Positions 24,701 to 35,300 of a stretch of 64,000 bases of DNA are shown here, in pieces; within the stretch, counting starts at the first letter, position 1; each line of letters starts with the position of its first letter. The position numbers and the translations under genes were made by a program. Location: NCBI GenBank assembly GCA_003864495.1, contig ML133426.1, positions 1,612,001-1,676,000 on the forward strand. Reading direction: 5' to 3'. The notes beneath the pieces are model-generated. The model searched no databases and was not told the DNA's origin. It was given only the letters and a program-made list of their open reading frames with translations. The DNA is from Nemopilema nomurai. Taxonomy: Eukaryota; Cnidaria; Scyphozoa; Rhizostomeae; Rhizostomatidae.

Positions 24701-27700
24701 GGGTCCTCCTATGTCACTATACTTGATTCTTAGCGCTCCAAGGTTTAACTTCGTGGCGCTGTCTCTGAAAATTGATACCCTTATTTATGTTTAGATAAAT
24801 ATAATACTGATTTTATGCAACCTTTTGAATTAGATTTAAGAGAACGTGAATAAAGGACATTATTTATCAGGGGTTAAAGTCGGAAATTGTTATATAAAGC
24901 GTATACTTGTCACAAAATTTTGAAAATTTTTCGGCACCCAAGTTATCAACTGCGCCCCCCCCCCCTCCTTAAAAATTTTTTCTTAATCCGCTCCTAAGGC
25001 CCACAGCATTTAAACATCACAAATGCCATTGCAGGTTTGAGATTATATTTCTAGCCAAAAGCATGTATCAAGAGGCAGAACTGTTTTAGATATTTCTCAA
25101 CAAGTCCTTACATTTCGGCTGGTCAACAAGGAAACCTCTTGAATCAACGTCTTTAAAAACCGGTGCCTGCAAATATTCTATATGCTTTTTAATTGCCTTT
25201 TTGATGGGATACATAAAGAACTTCCAAACATCGTCAATCCAGCCAATGCGGCAGTGTTGAACATCAAGAACTTCAAAAGGAAGCTTTGCGCTTTGACTTT
25301 CTACAAACTCCAAGACTGAACTGCCAAACAAACTCAAACTGTAAAGAGATGCGTCTACCTTCGCTGTTCCCTAGCCTGTGTTTTTCTGCTACCAACTTTC
25401 CTTTCGACTTTGCTAACGGTGGCATTGGAAAGATAAGTTCTAAGATTCTTATATCTTGATGTGATTCGGTCAAATTACAAATGGTTATTTGCCAGGGCAA
25501 CTTAGCCAGAAGCTAGACTACTGTGGTATTCAATTAGGTTTCTTACATGGCTTTCAACATTGACACACTAAAGTGATGATGCAGTCCCACCCCACACCAT
25601 CCCATTACCCTTCCCCTACAAATGGAAATCAGGATGGCCATAGGCAACAATAGAGCGCAATACAAGGGCAAATACATTCTCGTATGAAATGTCATTTAAA
25701 GCTTTATTTAATCCTTAAATCAAAGTATACAAATGCTAAAAACAACTAAAATTAAAGAGCTGCAGGATTTCAAGCATAAAATGGTTAAATTAGATTTATC
25801 ATGGAAGACATGACAAAGTTTCCATCTACAGACATTGGCAAACTCAGGGTAAGGGCACTTTTAACACCCTCGACAAAGCACCGGCGGTCCTGATACGTAA
25901 ATACTTTGATGCTTGATGCTGTGACGTAAGCACTTCGCACTGCTCTGTGAATGATATGAGAGAATGTTTAACAACCTGTGTCGTTAATAAAGAAGTAGTC
26001 TCTGAGTCATAATCTCTGAAACCAACGAACTCAATTAAACACAGCAGTATACACCATTAGCGAAGCGTAGTGTGAATAGCACAGCGGGAACAGAACGATG
26101 TAAACAAAAGGCTAGATGAAATCACTACAAATGCACCAAGCACAATTGTTCAGATGGATGGTGATTTGCACACTCTGGGATATACAAATTCAACATGATT
26201 ACGTATTGCCATAGGATAGGTAATATTTCAATTAAAAATTTCACAGTCTACTTAAACTGATCAATGTTCAATGGTCACCAATCAAAAGAGTCATCAAGTG
26301 TAAACAACCGTAACAAATCCTGAGCTTGACAGCTGTCTTCTTCAACTCTAACAACACATTTCCTCGACATCTCAAATAGCTTCTTTAACACAGCCTTCAC
26401 TTACGTCTGTCTCTCTTGAAAATTAATATGCGACATTTTTATAGTGACTCAGTGAAAAGGATAGATACAGCAACAATGATTACGGTACTGAACAGACTGC
26501 AAATTACAAATTGGACCTACCGTTGATCAACACTTAAGCTAGTTGCTCATTTCCAGGATTTTGGATCATCAATAAATTAGACAGCCTGGAATCTTTTAAG
26601 TAAAATACGCTAAGCAATGCAATGTGATAAAACTTTTTTCAAGAAGGTATCGAAATATATTTGGAGTACTTGAAAAGTTTCAATTGAAATATTCAATCTT
26701 ATCATCATTGGCGCTGCAATTCTCACACAGTTTGCACGATGCACCACATTGAAATTATTTTTCAATTGATTTGAACGTTCTACTAAATGGGAACACTGAG
26801 ATATTTTATCTTTCTCCCAAGCATGTCTTCATATATATTGTGCCCCGTTTCGTAAGAATACTTAGCTTGCAATTAATTTGAGGTTATAAGCGTCCTTGAA
26901 TTCTGCCAAACTTTGTTGGACTTAGCGTACAATATTGTACTTGGGCTAAAATTACTCTGGCTTTCAGTTTTCTTCCTCCTCCACTTGCCGCCGCGTGTGT
27001 TGCTTAGGCCAGGTTCAGATTTCCAGAATCCAGATCGATTGGACAATTGGACGATTGGCCAAAAGAAAACATCTATCTTAGCCCTCTTCATCTCTTTGCC
27101 AATGTAAAGAAGTCTATTCGTTATCACAGCCAATAAGGTTCTCTTATTAATGTGGCAATTGCCAATCACCTCACAGCATAATACGGATCCACAACAGTCC
27201 ATATATAATGACATTTTATGGAGACCTTGCTGCATTCTATGGATCGAGACTTTTATAAAAGTTTACACTCGTTTGGAGCAACAAAGGGCAACTCTAGTTT
27301 TTAATGAAGTCGCAATTTCGTCCTTATTTTGCTTCTTTTTTGTCTACCATATTTTTGCTATTTGGCAACAAACATACGGCTTTTTCAAAGTGTGAAAAGA
27401 AGCTTCAGAACTCTTCTTGTTCTAAAAGGTCGGAAGCAATTTAGTGTCGAATAAAAAGTTTAATTCAAGTAGCATTTACGGATATAGGGGCGCCTGCGTA
27501 TGTCTATGGAAGGGGAAAACAAGAACAGAGCTACTTTTCAAGGGGCTTGAGGGGCAGTCACCCCTGCTGTAGGTGCCTCTATAAGCATATAGTATAATAC
27601 TACTAAATTTTTTATCGCAATTGTCAAGTTTATCGCCTGTAAAGACGTCTGCTGGAATGCGTCTCCGTACTTTACCATGTGTATCACCTCGCTTTGCACT

Positions 27701-29117
27701 GCCTATACGAACGCTCACACTTCTACTGCTCTGAGGTGAACATGATCCACAATGCGATCTATTTTAGCCAATATTTTCCCATCCGAAAGAGCATGGTCTA
27801 GCATGATTGCAATTTTTAATCAGTCACAGTTTAATATAGCATTATACATCTAATTTTTGCATTGGGAGCTTAATGATCTGATTGAGCAGGCCAAAATGAC
27901 AACCCTCAATCATCTACCAGAAAAATGGATGAAAATAATTGAGTAAGTTGTGACCTGCTGGTTGTGTGCAGGGACCACGCAGCCATTGGGCTGTTATAGT
28001 GTTAAATACGTCCCATAACTCACGAGTAAGTCAAGGAGTGAGAGATCGAAAGAAACGTGCGATTAATTATGAGGCTAGGGCTGAATGATAAACATAACAA
28101 CAACAACAACTATACAATATACATGTGACTAGCGTCCAGTCCTAGTCCTACTACAGGGCTAAGGGGAGGGGGACTGTAGCCCCTCCCCCATTTTATCGAT
28201 GATGGGTCTAAAAGCTTACACAAACGAGAAAACTTTAATTTTTTCCGAAAATAATGGATGACAATGAAAGAAAACAACACATACACGAATCTGTGTCAGC
28301 TGTGGTAATATCAGCATTGCGTGCAGCATACCCATAGGAACCAACAAGTCTTTAATTGTCTCTTTTCTGGGCCCTGCTTCTTGTTTCGTTTGGAAATCAG
28401 TAGTATGGTGTGATCAACTGGGCGTTCATGTTCTCCGTGGAAAGTGATATTTGGGAATAAGTGCTGAAAATGGCAAGACAATCATGATCAGTGACAGATT
28501 CTAAGGACGTCTTAGGACATATATGCCCTCACTTTGCCGAGTGGAAGCTGGTCTGGCGCGCCTTTTTGACATTGTGTATCCATTATGAAAAGATTTCTCT
28601 TGTAGTGAAAGAAGCCTCGAAGGTCAATGAAAGATCTCAGCTCGAGGCACAATGGCAAAGCAGAGATTGGAAAAATGAGGTTTTAGGCAGCTATGCAAAA
28701 AAATCGACGAAAAATTTTCAGCTTTGCAATTTTCACTTTTAAAATATATGTAGTTGTGTTCATTTTATATAGTATTGCTTTCATGCAATTGATTTCGAAC
28801 AACTTTCATACAAAGATAATAGAAAACCTTTCTATCAGGAGTAAGACCCAGAATTTTTTGCATGAAGTGTCATGTTTAGAAAATTTTCAGCACCCTTCTC
28901 TCTACTGTTCCCTCTTCAAAGTTTCTCTGAATCAGTCATTTAAGTTTTATATACTATCCCACACTTTTGGTAGGGACAGTTTTTCAGGCCTCTTTGCTGA
29001 TTTTTCTCGGTTGTGATGATACATGCAACTCTGCATAGTAGCTAACATTTGTCAAATCGAGTTCCAAAATAAAGCTTTTGAAAGGGCATTTCCTGATTTT
29101 CTGAAGAGCGTGGCCTC
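21760..29117. other. Intergenic region between KIF16B and the retroelement
   Basis: AT-rich DNA without a supported gene. It includes the presumed KIF16B 5' flank (no TATA box or clear promoter element recognised), an 11-base C run near 24955, an (AAC)n stretch near 28100 and C/G-rich patches (for example 28150–28190) that look like fragments of dispersed repeats. Several short open frames lack an ATG or homology. Confidence 0.5.
25084..25340 (-). other. Unrecognised open frame, possible exon or repeat remnant
   Basis: About 83 codons ending in TAA, including LPFEVLDVQHCRIGWIDDVW and a lysine-rich helix. No ATG precedes it in frame. A TTTGCAG acceptor-like site lies inside (near 25165). The composition looks more like coding than its surroundings, but I recognise no family. 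It could be a decayed transposon protein or chance. Confidence 0.15.
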
Positions 29118-29363
29118 TGTTATGACCGGACAGAAACGGACAAAAGAAACAGACGTGTCTCTACTGCATATTTCAATTCTATATTCACCGAACAATAATG
29201 GTTTTCCAACTTATTGATAAACATGACAGGTCATCACATGACGAAGCACACGCAATACGTCATTCATCAGCATTGCCTAATGACACTATTAGAAAACTCA
29301 TGATTCTACAGATGTGTCTTCGAACATGACTTCACATGCACACTGTCAGTTCTCTACGTTACA
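29118..29363 (-). repeat. LTR copy 1 (downstream LTR)
   Basis: Its near-copy is at 30736–30976. Shared blocks include AACAGACGTGTCTCT, GCATTGCCTAATGACAC and AACTCATGATTCTACAGATG. On the minus strand it runs from TGTAACG to CATAACA. By eye the two copies differ at many positions and by small indels, so the insertion is old. Confidence 0.75.
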
Positions 29364-29365
29364 AA

Positions 29366-29379
29366 CCTTCCCCTCTCTC
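29366..29379 (-). other. Polypurine tract of the LTR element
   Basis: The minus strand reads GAGAGAGGGGAAGG, ending two bases before the LTR start TGTAACG. This is the expected place for the plus-strand priming tract of an LTR retrotransposon and fixes the element's orientation as minus. Confidence 0.65.
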
Positions 29380-29498
29380 GATGAAGAGCAAGCCTAATGC
29401 GAAACATAATCATCATACCTTAAAGGGGGATTAACAGCCTGACGTAATCTTGGGGGGGGGGGCGTACATAAACTTAATTCCTCATTTCACCAGGGTTT

Positions 29499-29845
29499 TC
29501 ATCCATCATCAGTAGCCTGCTCTTTAACTTCACAATCTGATGTTTCAGAAACTGGACAAATGTCCTTACTCTCATCATCAAAAGACAAAGGACAAGGTTT
29601 CAACTGATTAGGATGAACAACAATGACTTTCCCGTGCTGCGATTCCACCTTATAATTAGCACCCATTTTAACAATAACCTTGTAGAGGCCGAGAGGCAAT
29701 TCACTCTTGCAAATAGCGTACGAGATTTCCATGAAAACAACAGGATTTCCAGGGACTTTTTGACAAAACAATAGGATTGTCTCAAAAGGTCTACGAGATT
29801 TTTTGAAGTAATTGGCCTCTCAGTAGGGGCCATGGCAAGTAGCAT
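29499..29845 (-). pseudogene. Integrase C-terminal fragment of a gypsy-type polyprotein
   Basis: The frame 29771–29499 has the chromodomain-like tail seen in gypsy integrases, including GANYKVESQHGKVIVVHPNQ followed by LKPCP, and then an acidic end before the stop. The upstream part is in another frame. Catalytic integrase domains, RT and protease are missing, so only the last part of pol remains. It lies in the normal place, just before the polypurine tract and the LTR. Confidence 0.6.
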
Positions 29846-30714
29846 TTTTCCGGAAAAGTTTGATTCTGGTGATTTCCCGACTTGGCTTCGCCAATTTAAT
29901 TGTTGTGCCTCCGCTAATGGCTGGACCGACGAACAAAAGTTGCAAAAGCTGCCTGCATTTTTGCGAGGGTTGGCTGCTACGTACTTTCATACATTATCCG
30001 ATGATGAAAAAGATACGATCATTTGGTAACCAGTCTCCAGACTGCCTTGTGTCCTGCTGTTGGACGAGAAGGCTATTTTCGTGAATTTGAAGATCGTCTT
30101 TTGCGTAGTGGTGAGGATCCTAATGTTTTTCTGTGGTCACTTCAGAAATTGCTGAAAAAGGCGGATCCGACTTTGGTAAAAGCTGCTACTTCTACCTTGT
30201 TATCCCGACAATTCATGAAGGGACTTCCCAATACCATTCGTTATAAACTTCTTGAACATAACCCCACCCCGAAGTTGGATGAGATGCTCTCCTTCTCCAA
30301 ACAGTTTCTGGCGGTAGGTGATAATCATGGTCATCACCCAGGGTGTTTGCAGCCACAGATGTCGTCTCTTCGCCGAAATCTATCGAGGGACGGCTGGAAA
30401 AGCTAACAGCTGCAGCAGAGGAGCTGAAAACGAACAATTGTTCGTACGTAGCCACTGTTCATAAAAAGAACCGACCTCCCAATTTGCTGGACCTCAACAG
30501 CCAGTACGCCGTGTGGCATGTTACTTTTGCTCTAGAGGGTCACATGGCAAGAAATTGCCCCAAAAACGCACAAGCTGGGAACAAGGTCCCGGTGGTGGTG
30601 CGTTCAAATGCCAGATGTCCAGTGGCTCGGGACATATTGCTTCGCAATGTGCGAATAACTGGGTTGTTGACAATCCGATTATTAAAGAAGGTAATCGTGT
30701 TGCTAATGCAAAAG
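29832..30714 (+). pseudogene. Broken gag of the LTR element, inverted
   Basis: Starts at ATG 29832 with a gag-like capsid region (PTWLRQFNCCASANGW, then a block with SRQFMKGLPNTIRYKLLEH). The frame shifts near 30020, again between about 30340 and 30400, and again in the first zinc knuckle near 30525–30545. A second CCHC-type knuckle near 30605 has lost its second cysteine. It reads on the plus strand, opposite to the LTRs, PBS and integrase remnant, so this block has been inverted or comes from another copy. Confidence 0.65.
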
Positions 30715-30716
30715 AT

Positions 30717-30734
30717 ATCCCACCCCTATCACCA
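30717..30734 (-). other. Primer-binding site of the LTR element
   Basis: Reading the minus strand, TGGTGATAGGGGTGGGAT begins one or two bases after the LTR end. It starts with TGG, the complement of a tRNA CCA end. The pattern resembles sites pairing with eukaryotic tRNA-Leu 3' ends (…ATCCCAC…CACCA). The tRNA assignment is inference. Confidence 0.55.
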
Positions 30735-30735
30735 G

Positions 30736-30976
30736 TTTATGTCCGGGCCGAAACGGGCAACAGAAACAGACGTGTCTCTCGTGTATATATTCCAATTCCC
30801 TATTCACCGATCAATCACAGTTTTCCAATTTATTGATAAACATGTCATCACATGACGAGCACAAGCAATACGTCATTAATTAGCATTGCCTAATGACACC
30901 ATTAGAAAACTCATGATTCTACAGATGTGCCTTCAAACACGACATCACATGCCCACTGTCAACTCTCTACGTTACA
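30736..30976 (-). repeat. LTR copy 2 (upstream LTR)
   Basis: Direct repeat of 29118–29363 in the same orientation. On the minus strand it begins TGTAACG and ends near CATAAA, where the last CA has decayed. It is followed by the PBS. Confidence 0.72.
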
Positions 30977-32324
30977 CTTCAAAAAGTTTTCCGGGGGCCT
31001 GGCCCTCACTCTGCCTCGGAGTTTAGCCCCCCACCCCTGCACCTCACCTTCAAATGGTTGCGCGGTCCCCGGTTAAATGACCTACCTGAACAAGATTCTT
31101 CGTGGATACTTCGTATCCGCCAACTAGGCCACCTCACCTTCATTTCAGCATGACTTGGTGACTCGACAACGCAGTGACTACTAAAATGGGTCATATCATC
31201 ATGGTTAGCAGGTTTGGGTCTGTCTGTTGACCTAACAATGCATTCACAAATGTTTATCATTGCAGTTTTTCAAATAGCTAGATGTCCTAGTATTCAGTGC
31301 ATTGTATGTTAGCATATGGTTGTGGCGGTAACTCTCCAATAGCAGAGTTTTCCAACTCGAATAGTCTTAAGATCATTTACAACTTTTGTTCTAATGTATT
31401 ATTTTTTCAACACGTATCTTGGCCTCTCTATTTGCTTTTATTTTGATTCTCCTGTCAAACCAAATGAAATAACATGCTCAAACTTCTCCCCTTGAAAAAC
31501 GATTCTGAATAAACAGATAAATAGTTGACAGTACATTATTTCCTCATCGGCAAAAAATAACGCAAAGAGAGTCTCACAGCTCCAATATCAATGGCTAGCA
31601 ATAAAAATTAATTTTTGGCTTCTACTCTCCCATCAGCTCAAGGCACAGTGAAGCTAATACAGTACACAGAGCCCTAGCCCTGTTCAAGTATTGTGAATGA
31701 TTTTAATTGAATGAAACACTATAAAAGAATGAAGTTGATAAATTTTAAATTTGACCAATTATCTCTTTAGAGCAATTTTTACTTGAAATACACCACACAA
31801 ATTTCAGATTTTCATTTCAGGTTTTTCGTGCTTGTGCACCTCCCGAAGTGAAGTTTTAAGATGGCTTTCAATATCATTTACAAAGATTTTAATATTGATG
31901 TATTTGTCATTTCGTGACGTTATTATTCGTATCCCGCAGATGCAAAAATGTTTATTTTCCAAAAACAATCAAGAACGCAGAAAATCTGCGGGATTGGGAG
32001 AGACCGGCACTTGACGCTCTTCATTCACTCTTCGCACTGTATGATGGAATTCCAGCGGTTTGGAGGACTACCTAGAAGCCGGGGTATTTCCTGCGTTTAG
32101 GGAATGCATCACATAATCACAGCTATTTCCGGTTATGATTGGAGAGGAAGTGACACTCGAAGTCGCTCAAAAACCGCTGAGAGACCGAAAAACGTCCTTG
32201 GAAGGCATCTTCTGCCAAGAGGTGGTTGGCGAAAGGTTTGCGAGCTGTCACACAAGTGGGCGGTAGTTCAATTACAGTACAGCAAGACTTCATTACAGAC
32301 GGGCCAAGCAGAATATATGCTACA
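30977..32324. other. Flank between retroelement and CNRIP1
   Basis: A GC-richer patch (31000–31150) on the retroelement side is followed by AT-rich DNA. The last 500 bases presumably hold the promoter and 5' UTR of CNRIP1 isoform A, but no TATA box or clear initiator was recognised. Confidence 0.45.
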
Positions 32325-35300
32325 ATGAGCAATCCAGGGACATCAGGCGAAATCAAATTTAGAACCACGATGAAAATCTTAAAAAAGGAAGACGGTGGTC
32401 CAGTGTTTTTTAAGTACGACGGCGAACGTTTTCAGTTTTCTGAAACCATAAAGTTTCAATCTGGTATCCAGTACAGAGTGATTCTAGAATTCAAGCCTAG
32501 CATGGAATTAAGGTAAAAATATAAATTTTCCCAATATTGTTTGTTAGGATGCTGCAAATGGGGCGAGGTTTGCACTGACAGGTATGAAGAATGCCCAATT
32601 TGCTTTGCAATGGCCTAACTACTTGACCGGTTGGTGGGCTGTTATGATTTCGTGAATTTTTCAACACACAAAATCTGCAGAACCTTGAATATCTTGGCGG
32701 GTCTACCTGCAAATCAAAGGGCTTCTTGCTGGTGCTAATCGGGGTTTTGATTTTAAATAATCGACCTTTTAGTCAGATTCTCGTGTGCAGATGTTAGTGA
32801 AATTGAAACCAATGTTTTGAAGAATTTTTCAACATTTGTTTATATGAGGAAATAATAACTATTGACCAAAGAGCCCGGAGTTCAAAGATTTCTATTCGAA
32901 ATTCAAATTTCACTTATTGGAAGCCCCAAAAGAACGTTTAGATTAGGTGACTTTCATACTTGGTGTTTTGTTCAAATACACTTGAGCGCAATTTATCTAG
33001 AAAGGTCATACAATGAATGGTTCAATTTTCCGCCTTTCATGTATTGTCGATTGTTTAAGCTCTGATGGAGCTTATTCACATTTCTAAGGTAATTTTGCTG
33101 GGCCAAGGATCTTATATGCGTGTTGCGCAATGGGTTGCCCATCTATCTGCCTTTGAATGTACTATACTCCTTATTTTGTTCATAATAGACTGAACAAGAT
33201 ATGCAGGCTGAACCCTGGCCAAAAAAGGCAAACCAAAAGGCAAATCTGTTTAATGCAGATTAGTCTATTGAAGCAATTCATCATCTCTGGATGAAAGTTG
33301 AAGACAAAATAGCTTATTTGAATCATACCTTAATCAAGAATTTGAGTTTTGCATTATGTCTGCTTTTATATAATTTTGGCTTTCTATCCCAATCTATTTT
33401 TGTACATCACTTTTGGCAAGAAAACTAATACAGTAAGCATGCCATTAAAAATGTGTTTTAAAGGTAGTTTCAAGGTGCTCTATCATTTCAAGCTGCAAAT
33501 TATGCTTCTGGTAATTTTTTTAATTATGAGTTTGATGAAAGGTGGTAATGCATTTAAAACTATCTTTAAGCAATGCCTCATTCAGGTGTGTTTGCTTGGG
33601 CAGTATCAGTTAGAAAGTTCCAAGTATTATCTGGCTAAACTTTCAAATTCAGAAACTCATCCAAGGCACAGTGGGAGTTTTTATGCATTCACAAATGACA
33701 AATTTTTCAATCAAAATGGACTTCACCTCAAAATATTTTGCACCACAAAGCTTCCAAGTAGCATTGAACAGTGGAACAATTATCCTGCAAATTTCATAGT
33801 TCCAGAGACTAAAATATTTTCATAATGAATTTAGAAGATAGTGTCATTTGGAAATTTTATAGCTCTCTCTCATAGGAAGTTTTTTATTTGCTAGCGCTAT
33901 CATTACTTGCCTATACTTTCAGATTAGCAATAGTTTGCAGCATGAATTTTGTGCAAATTGTTAGTTTGCAAAAGAGTCTTCAAAATCTATTATGTGAAAC
34001 TAATAGCATTTAGGCATTTACCAAATCCTTTAATGAAAAACTGAGGACTTAAAGGATGAGGCAAATTTTTTATATGCATCATAAGATCAGTAGGTACTGG
34101 AATGTTTTATTTGGCACCTCTGGGTAAGGAGCAAGATTGTTACTGCAATCCAATCTCCCCTTATTAATTATAATGTATTTCTAAATAAAAGTATTTCTAA
34201 TTGTCAAATTATTCAGAGTATCTTACTACCTCCACAACGTAATTGTGCTTCTGGCAGAGAATACCTTCTGGATTTCTATCTAACATCCCTAAGAAAATGT
34301 GTTGAAACCAGCTAAATTCAGTCTCCTCTTGTGAGAATTGCTGGTGAAAGCAATTGTTTAATTAAAAGAGGTTTCCCAATGAAGTTAGTGTTCACAGCTG
34401 GCTCCATTTAGTCATTGTCAAGTTTATGTAATAACATTTGTCATGAATTTGTTGTCTTATCTAGGTCACTTCAAAGTTCTTTATTAAATTCCTTTGTTCA
34501 TTGCAAAAGCAATAATGGCACAAGAGAAAATGTTGTCATTTTTATGACATCATCATTCAGGAACTTCAGAAAGGTAATTTATCCATAAAGGATTGTGTGC
34601 TGGCTCTTTATCAGAATAAAGCACTCTAAAATTGTTTTAGATGGTGAATTATCCCTGTCAAATGGATTGAATATTCTAAAATATGAGAATATTATCAAAT
34701 GAAAAGGAACATACTTTCTCAGCTAGACTCACCAATTGCCCCTAAATTAACTGCAAATCTAAAGTATATAATAATATGCAATTTACTATTTCATGTATTT
34801 TTATTTGGAAATGTGTATAGTTAAGCCAATTTGCAATTAAATGCAAAGATTTTTGTTAAACCTATTACCAGGATTATTTTTTGTTAAAAGGATAACTAAT
34901 CACATTATAATGCCTTTATTATTGTTTTTGTGATCCATTAACATCTCATCAATTACCAGTTTTCAAAGTTGTCTGATTTGCATATTATCAGGCTTGTCCA
35001 GAGTGGCAAAATACTAACGAGAATGTGTTTTCACCTTGGATATTTTCACATTGAATGTTTTGTAAACTTTGTGTTTGTTTTGCAAATCAATCCTTGCCTT
35101 TTCCTGCTTTTGTTGTTTAACTCTGACCTATAGTTAGGCGATAGGAATGGTTAAATTTCAAATAAATACAAATTGTTTTTATAGGCAGAAAACTGTTAAG
35201 AACAGCAAAGTCTGGTGGGAAAATGATAATGATAAATGTGATTCTGCCATCAGCTGATGTAGCAAACACAAATTTTGTTTAATTCTTTGAAACTTCATAG

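Larger units (their letters stand above)
29118..30976 (-). mobile_element. Decayed Ty3/gypsy-like LTR retrotransposon
   Basis: Two direct repeats of about 245 and 241 bases (29118–29363 and 30736–30976) flank 1.37 kb. Read on the minus strand, the repeats begin TGTAACG and the left copy ends CATAACA, as LTRs do. A TGG-starting primer-binding site follows the upstream LTR, and a polypurine tract precedes the downstream LTR. Inside are an integrase C-terminal fragment (minus) and a broken gag (plus, so inverted). Protease, RT and RNase H are absent. No target-site duplication was found. The element is dead. Confidence 0.75.

Noticed and set aside
33349..33825. 158-codon plus-strand frame in the CNRIP1 intron
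   Set aside because: No ATG at its start, hydrophobic and AT-driven composition, no motif or splice support.
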